A DNA stretch of 64,000 bases. Origin: Mastigias papua. Its lineage: Eukaryota > Cnidaria > Scyphozoa > Rhizostomeae > Mastigiidae. Where the stretch lies: contig OZ025283.1 of assembly GCA_964019165.1 (NCBI GenBank), positions 2,797,501 through 2,861,500 on the forward strand, written 5' to 3'. How positions within the stretch are numbered: position 1 is the first letter of the stretch; each line of letters begins with the position of its first letter. The translations under genes and the position numbers were made by a program. Shown here piece after piece: positions 33,761 to 47,209 of the stretch. Under the pieces are notes generated by a model. It was not told the origin of the DNA, did not search any database, and worked only from the letters and a program-made list of their open reading frames with translations.

Positions 33761-36731
33761 CTCTATATACTAAGATCCCTATATGATAATTTATGCCAAA
33801 CCAATCAGATTGCTCGAATTTGTACCACGTGACCAATTTTTAGCCCGAGTTTAATGACACTTCTCCTCCTAGACCTGTTGGGGGATTATGACCAAACTCG
33901 GTTTAGGGGTTCACCTTTGGGTCTACTTACTCATAAAGGAGGGATTTTTCCATATCTGTTCTTTTCGCCGAGATATTCCACTTTCAACTTATGGCCATTG
34001 CTTTCCTATACCCTCCACCATGCTCACTTGACACCTCTGCGCAGGACTGTTGCTTTCACGTTCGCGAATGTTCATGTAGGACGATGTTGCTGTGTGTGAT
34101 CGCGAGGAGACTTTTGTCACTGTCTTTCCAGGTAAACCGACTCTGTTTTCCGTAGATAGATTTATTTAAGATTCCATGTATGTCCTTTGTCCATTTCATC
34201 TGTATTCTGCTTTTGCCAGCCATTTATTTCTATATCTTTCAACCAGATTCAACCACCTTCCCTCGAGGGTATTGCCGCCATGACAGTTCTTCTCCAAGTT
34301 GTTTGATTCTATGTGCTAAATCACCGTGCTTTTACTGCTAAATATTGAAAACATATTCAACATATGTTTGACTTTCTATTCTGTGCTAGACTATGGCAGT
34401 TTGTTTGCTCTTCATGCATATTTTGATGACATGGAATGGCGTGCATGCTGTTTCAGTTGGGAATGTTTTGATTTACACTACCGTAATATTGCCGTGTGAC
34501 TTGGAGGAGAATTTCGTCGTTCAGCTTTCAGTTTAGTGCTTTTTTCGCTTGATTTCATTCGCTAAGTTATCCTACTTTTCTTACTAAATTGTCATGAAAT
34601 GCTTACTGTATGTTTACTGTTGTATTCCCTGGTAGCTTCGAATTTATTCATTGCTTTTACCGCATGTACGAATGGCATAGGATATGGTTATGTTTGGCTA
34701 TAAAATATTGGTATGTGGAATGCTTTCACTGACGTATGTATAGGGCTACTGCTGAATTTGGTTACCATAATTTTGCAGTTTTTACTTTCAGCCTTTACTT
34801 TCGTCGTAGTTTGTATGGTGAAATGCAAGGGGATTCCCAATTTCATCTCACGATCGCAGATACCTGTTGTCCTTTGTTTTGGAATTTAATTGCAGTCTTT
34901 TGAGGGTGATTCCATAACTTTGCTTCAGGGGCATTAAGATCATGGTAGTTCCCTTAAGTTTTGCTTGATTTTCTGTTCTAAATTACCGTTTTGTTACTGC
35001 AGAGGTATCATTATGATATTCAGGAGGCATTCTATGCAATATTTGCTTATGTACTAGGAGCTTTTAGCTTGCTCTTGATTCTTAGTATATGCACATGAAA
35101 TGGATGTTAGGATGTCTCAAGAGTTAGGCCACTTTGTTTACGTTTGAGATATTGCCCTTCAACTCGAATTTACTCCTTGATTTTATCATACATATTTTAC
35201 AGGCAAACACTAGGATGTTACCAACTTTATTCTCAGCTCAGTAACTCTCTTTTCATTTTGTTTTCGCTCTATTTACGGTAGGCCTCATGGTTATTTCCAC
35301 TATAGATGGTAGAGTTATTTTGGTGAAGTCATATTAAAGGGGTTCTATTAAACTAAATATTCTTTTGTTGGGACACAGTTGCCCTTCTTTCTCAGATCAT
35401 TTGATATAAATTCCATTACTGAATTCCATAGACCATTCTGCACATGATGATATACTTTTAAGGGATGAATTTATCTTGCCCCCACTCAAGTAGTACCTTC
35501 ATTTGAAATCTTAGTTGGTAATGCAGGATATATATTATGACTCAATTCAAAGAATTACTGACTTCCATGGATCACTCTGCATATGATAGTATAGTTGTTT
35601 TAGGGATGAAGTAGTACTAGATAGCAACATTTTGATTTATGGAGCCACATTCTTCTATCCAACTACCATTATTGTTTGAAATCTGAATTTCACATGGTTG
35701 TAACAGATAAGTTAGTACTGGATAGCTGTTTTATTTGTTTTGTATAGCCATAACCTATGAACTCCCCCCAAGAACTTTGGTTGAAATCTAATATGATGAT
35801 TCATGCTGCTCAATCATGGGCTTTGCAATCTGTTATATATATAAAGGTGTGATATAGGAATACTAAGCAATATTCTTTTGTTTTATCACCTTGAACTACA
35901 CAGTCCTATCACAGATTCCAGTTGTATAACACCTACATTTAATGGGTCAGACTTGATCCTTTACCTCTGTAGACAAGATTAGTGGTCACCTACACGATAA
36001 CAGAACCACTCATACCTGCCAATTCATGTGCTATATTGTATCTGTTATGACATCCTAAAATTATATCACTAGATTTTACAAAACTCCTTAAGTTAGAATT
36101 GAGTGAAGCAGGAGACAATGTGTAATGTAGTTTCATTAGCGCCTCAATGTAGAGAGCATTTTAAACAATTCTTGGCATAATTCATATAATATAGACTAGC
36201 TTAGTACTGATAGCCCGCTAGAACGCGGGCTCCCCTAGCTCCAGTTGAAATGTTGCATATTAGCCTTGGAAAGACTAACGCTGTGCCCCCATGAAAGTTG
36301 CATGGTCTGGTCGCATAGGATCACGAGAAGGTGACGTTATGGGACTCTGCGATGGAGCACGTGACTTTCGGCCTTGCATTGTGCAAATCGAAGAAAATTG
36401 CGAGAAAAAATTGTGCAAAAAGTGGTCGGATACCTGCGCTAGGCTACGGGGCTTCTTGACTTTCTTCCTGTCCCTTTACTGCCCCGTAGCCTAGCGCAGG
36501 TATCCGACCACTTTTTGCACAATTTTTTCTCGCAATTTTCTTCGATTTGCACAATGCAAGGCCGAAAGTCACGTGCTCCATCGCAGAGTCCCATAACGTC
36601 ACCTTCTCGTGATCCTATGCGACCAGACCATGCAACTGTCATGGGGGCACAGCGTTAGTCTTTCCAAGGCTAATATGCAACATTTCAACTGGAGCTAGGG
36701 GAGCCCGCGTTCTAGCGGGCTATCAGTACTA
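33760..36731 (+). mobile_element. Helitron unit C (non-autonomous, near-identical to B)
   Basis: Starts TCTCTATATACTAAG directly after unit B. The distance from the first T to the terminal CAGTACT is 2971 bp in both B and C, and by eye only about ten substitutions separate them. Unlike B, C ends at CAGTACT(A) without the last AAGCTAG before unit D starts. The CACGTG box is intact here (about 33,826). Confidence 0.8.
36195..36730. repeat. Palindrome P3 (3' end of unit C)
   Basis: Same structure as P2: two ~260-bp arms around the TTCTTGACTTTC loop, small AGCCCGC/GCGGGCT hairpins at each outer end, and CACGTG in both arms. The 3' side stops at CAGTACT, seven bases short of the P2 end. Confidence 0.9.
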
Positions 36732-39486
36732 TCTATATACTAAGATCCCTATATGATAATTTATGCCAAACCAATCAGATTGCTCTAAATTGTACCACAT
36801 GACCTGATTACGCGCACACAATCTCCTCCCAGGGTATTCGTCCAATGGCCCCCAGATTTCTGTTGAGGGTAGCCACTTGGGTCTATTACTTACATAAGAA
36901 GAGATCTGATTTTTATAATTTTTTTCGCCGAGTTATTCAACTTTCTTCCCATCGCTATTCACAGTAATACTGTTACTCCTCCCTGCTGGACCGCGTGTTG
37001 TCAGTTTTGCAAGCGGTCATGTAGGACTAAGTAGCTGTATGTGTTATCGCGAGGAGACTTTGGTTGCTGTTCTCCCTGGTAAGCCTGCTCTATTTTCCTG
37101 AAATGGGTTGATGTAAGATTTCCTGTATCTCCCTTGTCCATTTCATCCGTATTCTACAGTTGCGAACCATTACTACCATATAGTTGCTGTGTGACTTGGA
37201 GGAGAATTTTGTCGCTCTGCTTCCAGTTTACTGCTGTTTTCGCTTGATTTCATTTGCCAAGGAATCCTACCTTTCGAGGGTGATATCGCTATGACAGATC
37301 TTCCTGGGCCGTGTCATTCTCTCTGCTAAACCATAGTGCTTTTGCCGGTAAGTTGTGATAAACCATATAGAAGATATTTTCATGTTGTATTTTGTGGTAT
37401 ATTATGGCGTATTTCGCTTATTTCTTATGCTTTATTACCTGAAATGGGATAACATTCGGGAAGCTTTCAGTTTGGGTTGTTTTTGCATGATGTGAAGTCC
37501 CAGTTTTATTTTGAGGAAAATAAAGTAAGGCGTGGTAAAATATCAAACAGTAGCGTACTGAAATTGTTTTCTCTAACTTTCAAATTTTTACCGTGTTTTG
37601 CCTGTATGAGGTTGTTCGTTGTGTTATCTATTATAAATCTGAAAGGTTTGTAGCCCTCCCCCTTATGGTTTAAGCAATGAAGAGGCTGCTATTCATCTTT
37701 CTTGTTAAGTGTGATTACAAGCAAACTACATGACTTGCTAAATTTCTTGAGTGTTAGCCATATAGCGTTTTGGTATCCTTCAATCTTCATTCTGGTGTAG
37801 TTTCTCTAGAGACACACGAGGGGATTCCCAAGTTCATCTCACGATCGCAGATACATTTGATCCTTTGTTTCCGAACAACTACATTATAGATTTGAGACTG
37901 TAGAGAGTTCTGGAAGTTCTTTGGTAGAACCCACTGGACTGATTAATAATTACTAAGATTTATAGAGTGCTGTTCAGTGTTAGCTTATACGCATCAGTTG
38001 GGGGAAAGGATGTCGCTATGCTAGGCCACTCGGACATTGTTCACAGATAAGATGTTGTTTGTAATGTCTAAATAGCTCTTTATGTTTGCAACACAGTTAT
38101 TTTAAGCTAGAGCTAGGATGTTATCCAATTTAGTGTGTGGATTATTGCAGTTTGATACTTTGTCTCTGTTTCTTTTTCTTGCATTAGTTGAGGAAACAAT
38201 CGTGTGCATTCTCTCTAAAATATTGAGGTGCGTTTCATATTACTCTCAGTCCCCGTAGCTGATGCCTTACTTACTTCCAGTAACGTTTGTAGCTGACTCC
38301 CACTACTCTTTATTTACAGCACTTTGTAGTTCTTTTCACTATGGGTCGTTTAAAGGGATTACTTACTATTAAATAGCATGATCATCTCTATTGTGTAAAC
38401 TTGATTTTTCCGAGCCCCTACTATCAACTCCCCCCACCCCAAATACTGTAATTACTCGAAACCCGATTTGAAGATTAATATTGCATAGCATGTTACCTGT
38501 ACATATCAGTATTCTTTTATTTTTATGAAGTAACACTATGGAGTCCTCTGAGCTATGATAATTCAATACAAGCTAATTTAATGGCTAAAGAAAGCTAATA
38601 TACCAGTTACCAAAGGATTACTGGATCCAACCATATTTCAGGTTTATGGCTCAGATTTAATTGTGTACCTGTGTGGAGAAGATTTGTGATCACCCACTAG
38701 GTCATAGCCGTAGTCATTCCTGTCAGTTTATGGGCTATATTGTATATGTTATACACTGTCACAGTTCTACCGCTAGATTTTACAACACTATCTACGTTAG
38801 AATTGAAGTATGCAGGAGACAATATGTGACGTTGTTCACTAATGTCTCATGTAAAGAACAGTTTGAGCAATTATGTGCTTATTTCATATACAGGAGACTA
38901 GCTTAGTACTGAAAGCCCGCTAAACGCGTGCTCCCCTTACCCCAGTTCAAAAGTTGTAGATTAGCCTTGGAAAGACTAACGCTGTGCCCCCATAAAAGCT
39001 GTATGGTCTACATTTTAGATGAGCAAGGATCAAAAAAGCTCACATAGGATCACGAGGTGACATCATTGGCCTCTGTTATGGAGCACATTACCTTCGGTCT
39101 TGCATTGTGCAAATCGAAGAAAATTGCAAGAAACATTTGTGCCAGAAATGCTCGGATACCTGCGCTAGGCTACGGGGCTTTCGACTTTCAACCTTTTCCT
39201 GTACAGCCCCGTAGCCTAGCGCAGGTATCAGAGCATTTCTGGCACAAATTTGTCTTGCAATTGTCTTCGATTTGCACAATGCAAGACCGAAGGTAATGTG
39301 CTCCATAACAGAGGCCAATGATGTCACCTCGTGATCCTATGCGAGCTTTTTTGATCCTTGCTCATCTAAAATGTAGACCATACAGCTTTTATGGGGGCAC
39401 AGCGTTAGTCTTTCCAAGGCTAATCTACAACTTTTGAACTGGGGTAAGGGGAGCACGCGTTTAGCGGGCTTTCAGTACTAAGCTAG
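36732..39486 (+). mobile_element. Helitron unit D (non-autonomous, 2755 bp, diverged)
   Basis: Starts TCTATATACTAAGATCCC after an A and ends CTAG followed by T, the expected Helitron A/T context. The 5' leader is recognisable (CGCCGAGTTATTCAACTTTC near 36,927; GCGAGGAGACTTTG near 37,049; donor CCTG|GTAAGC near 37,080). Interior sequence is diverged from B/C, with only patches such as CAAGTTCATCTCACGATCGC (37,827) shared. No protein gene. Confidence 0.75.
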
Positions 39487-39487
39487 T
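38897..39487. repeat. Palindrome P4 (between units D and A')
   Basis: Arms of about 285 bp around a GACTTTCAACCTTTTCC loop near 39,190; ends ACTAGCTTAGTACTGAAAGC and its complement. It closes unit D on its left. On its right it abuts, with no extra sequence, the 3' side of the minus-strand copy A', so it can be read as the 3' end of either. Confidence 0.88.
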
Positions 39488-39794
39488 ACCCTATACTAAT
39501 TCCTCAAAATACCACTATAAAATGCATTCTTAAGCATGAGAGTCACTTGTAACCTAAAGGGTCTAGTACAATGTAGTAGGGTAAAGTTATTTATATTAAC
39601 TATTGTGCATAACATCATGTGTCTCCATAGAATACAAATAATATAACACATATATAGCTGAGTATGAATAAACATCAAGAACCTACACCGCTACTTTCAT
39701 TAGGGTTACTAAAATGATTATGTGTGGTGCTAGTATGTACTACCTAATCCCTAAAAATAACACAATCACATGTATCCTTATGCATAGAAATCAA
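39487..39794 (-). mobile_element. 3' part of inverted Helitron A', cut off by insertion of E
   Basis: On the minus strand, 39794-39736 continues the A sequence at the point where E is inserted (TTGATTTCTATGCATAAGG). 39735-39487 is a further ~360-bp-type repeat unit (TACTAGCACCACACATAATC...). The latter also occurs in plus orientation at 53,161-53,410. No genes. Confidence 0.7.
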
Positions 39795-40322
39795 TCACTA
39801 TATACTAAGATGCCTATATGATAATTTATGCCAAACCAATCAGATTGCTCGAATTTGTACCACGTGACCCATGTTTAGTCCGATTTTAATGACACTTCTC
39901 CTCCTAGGCCTGTAGGGGGATCGTGACCAAACTCGGTGTAGGGGTTCTCCTTGGAGCCCTCTTACTCACAAAAGGAGCGATTTTTCCATATCTGTTCTTT
40001 TCGCCGAGATATTCACCATCTCATGTACGGCTATGCTTCCATGCTCCTCTGGCAATGGAAGGTATGCTTCTTCGTGTAGGGTCATGCGCACCTTCTTCTT
40101 TCTATAACGGGGGTCTCACTCTATTATGCCTTCACTTTACATGGTTGTGTTTCATTGGCACTGTCTTCCTCTTTTGTTCGCGGTTTACCTCCGTCGTGAA
40201 GTTTGCACAACCGCATGGTTAAGTTTGCCATGATCTTCCACTGGCTTTGTTCTTGAGCGAGCTTTGAGAGCAACGAAGGTCTCCGAAAGCGAAATCAAAA
40301 ACTTCACCGTGTTATTCGAGTT
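39795..40322 (+). promoter_or_regulatory. Conserved 5' leader of the autonomous Helitron (probable promoter and first exon)
   Basis: Shares with the other units the terminal TATACTAAGATNCCTATATG, the CCAATCAGATTG stretch (contains CCAAT), CACGTG at 39861-39866 and CGCCGAGATATTC near 40,007. Units A, B/C, D and F add GCGAGGAGACTT and a splice donor 300-600 bp from the 5' end. In E the last motif is missing, but a candidate donor TT|GTGAGT lies near 40,322. A matching acceptor TTTTCAG stands directly before the ATG at 42236. Inference: transcription starts here and a non-coding exon is spliced to the Rep/helicase. Confidence 0.5.
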
Positions 40323-40425
40323 GTGAGTACTTTTTATTCTATTACCTTTATTCGTTTACTACTTTCCGCTACTGGACCTGATCATGTATTGTTGGCGAGG
40401 AGTTCTACATAAGATCTTTGTTTGA

Positions 40426-40446
40426 CTGAATGAATGAATGAATGGA
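40426..40446. repeat. (GAAT)n short repeat
   Basis: Five tandem TGAA/GAAT units (ACTGAATGAATGAATGAATGG) within the long 5' non-coding part of unit E. Confidence 0.8.
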
Positions 40447-42235
40447 TTTCTTTTCCTACGGATAAGTCGTTTGCTTTATTCCTTCATTGTTTAAGCATTA
40501 TCTGCTAGCTACCATTTGTTTAATCGTGTATTTTAAGCCTATTAAGTAGAGCAAATTCTTTTATGGCTATTAGGTCGAGCACACAAGTTCCTTCTAAGAT
40601 CATTTGTAAACATTAGGCATGCTGTTGAGTCCTAACTGTACCTCCCCTTCATAGTTATCTTAAACGCATTATTTTTTTATCTTTCATAAGGTTATTCCAC
40701 TTAACGTACAGTTTTTTGTTGTTGTAGGCTGTATGTTCAATCCCTTTGCGTGCGTTTTCACTATTTCAGTCATAGGAGACATTCCTTTTGTCGGCCATTT
40801 TGTCTCCTTCGGCATGCTTCTTTCCCCTCACAGTTGACCCTTTCGTTCAACTCCCTTTGTATGTGTTATATACAGACATAGTTTGTGGTAGTTGTTATAA
40901 GAGTTTGATACCCTTATTCCACCCATTTTTGTGTTTTTCATTGTTTTGCGATCCCCATTAATTCATAAGATCGAGGCATTCCTTCCTCGGCCATTTCCTG
41001 TCTGTCCCGTCATGTTTGACCCCTTCATTCAAATCCCTTTATAAACAGAATTTTATTCTCCTTCTTGAGGATTCCTTGATATTATTCTACTTTACTTAAG
41101 TGTTTTGTGTTGCTTAAAGGTATGCATTATTTGCTTTAAGGTATTCATTTATTTTCGTCAATTAACTCCTAATATATTCATCCTCCTGCAATTGTGTACC
41201 ATTAAGCATGCTTTCTGTCCCATGCGGTTGACTCTATCTTTCACCTCCCCTTAGTATTCCTCATATTACCAGAAATTTTGCTGCCTTTGTCATGGGAATC
41301 TGATAATTTTTTAGTTATATACATATAGTTCTCTTCAATATCACTTAACACATTTACTGATTTCAAGTTAGGTTCAGATCTGTGGCTCTACCATGATTCT
41401 TAGTGACAGGCCCACGTATTAGTTATACTTGGGACCTGAGAGGGTGCACAAAAGTCTTTGTTTACACTCACATTATAGGTTGCACCAGATTTTAGTCTTA
41501 TCTTTTAAGTACACATTTTGAGTTTAGTGTGTAGATAATTCATGATGTTTCTAAATTGTGCTGTACATACACGTGACATATATTCTGCTAATAGCTTCAG
41601 TTCAATTATTTGACCTACATTTGTGTGTAGAGGAGTGGTCATGTTTTCACAGTGTGTGCTACATTCACATGGTATTCTGCTAATAATTGCACTTTCTCTT
41701 TAATACAAATGTTCAGCTACAATTTTAGTGTCTTCAGATATAAAATTATAAGTGTATTGTGCAAATTCCTTTTTTATTGACTGTATTGCCACTCTCTATT
41801 GTCAATTTGTTACCTTTCTCTTTGCTCCATTACTGCACTCTTCTAAAGAATGTCTTAGCATAATATTTGAGTATGCATACCACTGCAGCATTTTGCAAAC
41901 ATATTAGCACTACACATAGATAACAGACATATATTGTATGTAGTATATTATGTATATTATCACAAGGCCTCTATGGACAATATCTTACTAATTCCCACAA
42001 CATTGCTATTATGCAAGCTTAATACTAAATTACATGTTATTCACCTGGTATTTCTGTCTCAACCTTATACATTTCTTCTACATCTACCTTTAGAAGATCA
42101 GTTTCTACTTTCAAATGTCAGATCATTTACCCCCACTGCCTATTCTCTTTTCTAACTATTACCACTACTGTCTCCTACTTAACTCTAATTCCTTCTTATC
42201 CATTTATTTCTTTACTACTCACAGCTATTTTCAGC

Positions 42236-45200
42236 ATGCCACGTTTAAGACGCACAAATGTAGAAAATAGACGGAGAAGGGCACGAAATCTAAACTATCA
42301 ACACCAAGTAGTGCATCAACCTGCAGTAGACAATAATGGTCCTCCTGTCATCTGTCATTGCTGCAGTGAATGACCTGGCTCAATTACAGCTCCAACATCC
42401 AGCTGTAAATGCTCCCATGCCACAAGGGGCACAACAGCCAAATCTCCCTCTGCAGGATCACGTCATTCACTTACCAGCACCACATCGCCTAGGTGACATG
42501 AACAACAGGTGTCCCCACTGTGCAGCACGATATTTCCAGGAAGAGTGCACTACACAGCACATCTTCACAAGATGCTGTTTCCAAGGAAAAGTCACCTTAC
42601 CACCAATTCGGCTCCCATCAAACAACATTGTGGAGCTTTTCAGCGGTGACACAGCCCATTCACGTCACTTCTTGGAACACATTCGTCACTACAATGCAGT
42701 GATGGCAATGGCTTCTTGGAATGCAACAGTTACTGAGCATGCAGGTAGGGGACCAAGAGTTGTTACAATTCATGGTCAGCCCTACCATCTCACAGCTGCA
42801 CAAGAAGCTCCGCAGGGTATGCCACCTCAGTATGCACAGTTATACATCCTTGACACTAATGAAGCAATGCACCAGAGGACCAATGATCCACGCAATCACA
42901 ACCTGCGTCCTGAAATTATGCAGCTTCTGCAGGATGAACTTCTTGCTGTCAACCCATATGCACGGCAATATCACAATATGGGCCACATCCTTCAGAGGGA
43001 AAGGCAAATTGCTGCTGCAAACAATCAACCTATTCAGCCTGTCAAAATGATCATTGCAACACGGCCATTTCAAGATAGGCGATATGCTAATCCCACAGCA
43101 ACAGAGATTGCAGCAGTGTATGTCGGTAATGATGGTACTGCACCCAATCCAGCAGACCGAGATCTTGAAGTGTATCCTTCTCAACCCAATGCACCACACA
43201 CAGTCAAGATCAAGGTGACTTAGATGTATTCCTCCTTAAGACTTTGTGACACCTATTTAATAGTTGACCTTGCCTTAGTAATGATCAATTATTCAATATA
43301 TTCTTCCCTTTCACTACCTTGAAATTTCAACTCAAAAAATTATGTAATGATACCTATGTATAGCAAGATATTGAATTATATTTTCCTGGTTGAATTGTTT
43401 TCCTCAGATTATTGTAATATAGTGTTTGTTGTTGTTGTAAATGTTATGAATTTAAATTAATTAATTTAACTCATCTTCACTTCAAGGCAACATCACCAAA
43501 TGCCGATCCTATGACCTACCCATTGCTGTTCTTCCATGGAGAAATGGGCTGGAATGTCAACATTCAACGTCATGTTGTAGCCACTGAAAGACAGCGAGAT
43601 GTAAGACGTAGAGCACGACTCACATTAAACGAGTTCTATGCTTTCAGAATTGCTGTGCGGGACAACTTCTCCACCATTCATCGTTCCCGTCTATTGCTTC
43701 AACAGTACCTGGTTGATGCATTCACAAAAATTGAAGGGAATGAATTAGCCTACATCAGGACACACCAGCAACAACTGCGTGTTGATTCATACCAAGGCTT
43801 GATGGATCATTTAGGCAGACGTGCCCAAGCAGAAAATGTGACTGTAGGCCGCATTGTCATTTTACCATCAAGTGTTGAGGGCAGTCAGAGAAACATGTAC
43901 CAAAAGTACCAAGATGCAATGACGATTGTAACAAAGCATGGAAAGCCAGACATTTTCCTCACAATGACAGCAAATCCAAAATGGCCTGAAATTCAGGAGA
44001 ACTTGCTTCCACATCAAAATGCAAGTAACAGGCCAGACATTGTCAGCCGTGTCTTCAACTTGAAACTCAAGGAACTTCTTGATGATCTTCTTGAGAGACA
44101 TGTACTTGGACATGTTACTGCATTTGTATATACCATTGAATTTCAGAAAAGAGGTTTGCCACATGCACACATGGTCTTATTTCTCGCAGATGCAGACAAA
44201 CCACGGACAGCACAGGATGTTGATCAGTTGGTTTCTGCAGAAATTCCAGATCCACAGGCACAGCCAGAATTTCATGAGACTGTAAAAAGACACATGATGC
44301 ATGGCCCATGTGGTGAATTAGACCCTCACTGTGTCTGCATGGAAAATGGAGAGTGCAAAAAGAATTTTCCAAAACCTCTTCAACAGCAAACAGAAGTCAA
44401 TGTCAATGGATATCCACTGTACAGGCGACGTGGACAACATAGAGCACAACTACGTCGCCATACAGTAAATGACTCATGGGTGGTACCACACAATCCTCAC
44501 CTACTCATGAAGTTTAATTGCCATATGAATGTGGAGGTGTGCACAACTGTCAGGAGTGTGAAATACATTTTCAAGTATATCCATAAAGGCAATGATGCTG
44601 CACATGTTGAAATCAGACAGAACCATCTCAACCATGATGAGATTTTGCAGCATCTCAATGCACGCTATGTTGGACCACACCAGGCAGTTTTCAGACTCAT
44701 GCAGTACAAGATGCATGACAGAAGCCACATCATCATCAGGCTTGCAATTCACCTACCACTTCAGCACAATGTATATTATCAGAGTGGTAATGAACAAGGG
44801 GCAGTTGATCGCAATCAACGCACAACACTGACAGCATTTTTCAAACTCAATGAAGAGGATCCAAATGCACATCAGTATTTGTACCATGAGATTCCACAAC
44901 ATTACACATTTGATCAACGAGCAAAAAAATGGAATCCTAGACGACGACAGACCGCCCCAATCATCGGTAGAATTTATCAAGTTCAACCCTCTGATCCGCA
45001 ACGATTTGCTCTTCGCTTACTCCTTCTACACCGAACAGGAGTTACATCATTTGAGGACCTTAGAACAGTTCAGGGTCACATTCATGCCACATTCAAAGAT
45101 GCAGCAAGAGCAATGGGATTGCTTGAGGATGATGCAGAGCATAGGCGCTGTTTACAGGAGGCTGCAGTCATGAACATGCCCTCACAGCTGCGCCAATTGT

Positions 45201-47209
45201 TTGCTACATTAATGGTATTTCAAACACCATCTGACATCAGAGCCCTTTTTGATGAATTCAAGGAAGCTATGTGTGAAGATTTTATCAGACATGACCACCT
45301 CCATGACCCAGAAGCTGCACTGCAGGACAGACACATTCATCTCTGTCTCTGGAACATTGACACATGCCTCAGGGTTCATGGTAAGTCAATTTCAGATATT
45401 GAGTTTTCTGATCTTCCACAGCTTCCATGCAATTTCATCCATCCACAAAATCACAATGACCAAATTGACATTGTTCATGAAAGACAGCTGGGTGAGCTCG
45501 GTGAGCAAATGCTACATCAGCTGAACAATGATCAACGCCACATTCATGACACCATTGTCAATGCAATCACATCAGATTGTCATCAGAATTGCTACTTTGT
45601 GGATGGACCAGCTGGCACAGGTAAGACCTTTCTTTACAATACTGTAGTTCACAACCTTCAGGCTTTGGGAATACAGGTGAAGTGTATGGCATATTCAGGA
45701 ATTGCCAGCACATTGCTCATCAATGGAGCAACTGCACACTCCACATTTCAAATACCTATTCCTCTATTGCCTAATTCTACATGTAACATTAAAAGGCAAA
45801 GTGCCAGAGCTCAAATGCTGAGAGACACAACAATCTTTATCTGGGATGAAGCATCAATGATCCCAGCAAATGCATTAAAGGCTGTTGATATCCTTCTCAG
45901 AGATATTACCCAGGTTGATAGACCATTTGGGGGTAAAGTCATGTTTCTTGGTGGTGATTTTAGACAGGTTCTCCCAGTTGTTCCCAGAGCAGGTAGAGAA
46001 CAGACTGTCCGCCAATGCATTATCAATTCATACCTGTGGCATCATTTTCACCAATTCCAACTGGTGACAAACATGAGAGCTGCTCGAGATGACACATACA
46101 GAGAATTCTCTGAATGGCTCCTCAGAATTGGCACAGGTGATGAAGCACACGATGCAAATGATCACGTCACCCTTCCAGACGAGATCATGACAGAATCACT
46201 GCAAGAAATGATCAACTTTGTTTACCCACCAACTCAGCCTGGTGATGCAGATCTAATGCAAGATCCTACATACATGTCTGAGCGTTGCTGCTTAACACCA
46301 CTGAATGAGAACTCACATGAAATCAATGATCTCATTCTACGCCAACTCCAAGGACCAGTGCACACATATCTGAGTACAGACAGAGTTGTCACTGATAATC
46401 CAGAGGAAGCAGCAGCATATCCATTGGAGTTCCTCAATGCACAGACACCCAGTGGACTACCAAAGCATAAACTGGAACTCAAGGTACACCCTTCACTGTA
46501 TTCAGTTTATGAATTCTACACAGTTTCTACTTCTGTCTAGATATCTTTCATATAAATTGTTCTCTTTTCATGCTATCCGTACTGTCCCTACATGACATAC
46601 ACAATATTTTGGTACATGACATATTGCGTAAACAGTCTACTTATTTTCACAGGTGCAAATATTCAGAATAGTCATAGCCCTTATACATATCTGATTGCCA
46701 TATATTTCAATCATATATGCTACACTTGTAGTTAGACATGCATAGCAGTTTCATATGTAATCTCTTATTTAAATTTAGTTACCTTCCTACAGGTTGGTGC
46801 TACCATCATTTTGTTGCGGAACATCAACCCAAAAAAGGGACTCTGCAATGGCACCCGTCTCATTGTACGGGACCTGCAACGCCATGTCATATGTGCTGAA
46901 ATCATCACCAGTGAGCACAGAGGCCAGTATGTCATGCTACCAAAGATAGCACTGTCATCACAAGATTCTGCTCTGCCAATCACCATTGTCAGGTGCCAAT
47001 TTCCTGTCAGACTTGCATACTGCCTTACAATCAACAAAGCACAGGGACAGTCATTGAGGTATGTTGGTGTTTACCTTCCAAAACCTGTGTTTAGTCATGG
47101 TCAGTTGTATGTGGCAGTGTCCAGAGCAAAATCATTTGCTGGCCTCAAAGTGTTCACAACAACTGGTAGACAGACACAGAATGTTGTGTACCGGGAAGTT
47201 CTCACATAA
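42236..47209 (+). CDS. Helitron Rep/PIF1-type helicase, three exons (~1430 aa)
   Basis: Rolling-circle replication initiator fused to a 5'-3' helicase. Exon 1 ends at 43214, exon 2 is 43487-46483, exon 3 is 46793-47209; both introns (272 and 309 bp) are GT-AG and phase 0. Exon 1 has the Helitron N-terminal Cys motif ([12 protein letters not shown]...CC) and [10 protein letters not shown]. Exon 2 has [14 protein letters not shown], the HUH motif GLPHAHMVL (H218, H220 counted from Met 43511), the two catalytic tyrosines in [11 protein letters not shown] (Y352, Y356), Walker A GPAGTGKT (45605-45628), Walker B FIWDEAS and [10 protein letters not shown]. Exon 3 has [12 protein letters not shown] and YVAVSRAKS. 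Oddity: ATG 42236 ([17 protein letters not shown], after a TTTTCAG acceptor) looks like the true start but runs to a stop at 42368; the main frame opens at ATG 42336, one base out of phase. A 1-bp indel is likely; otherwise the copy is intact. Confidence 0.9.

Noticed and set aside
30876..34099. Identical 81-codon ORFs in units B and C (30876 and 33854)
   Set aside because: Identity reflects recent duplication of the units; the frame crosses the conserved leader and splice donor and is not kept in units A, D or F.
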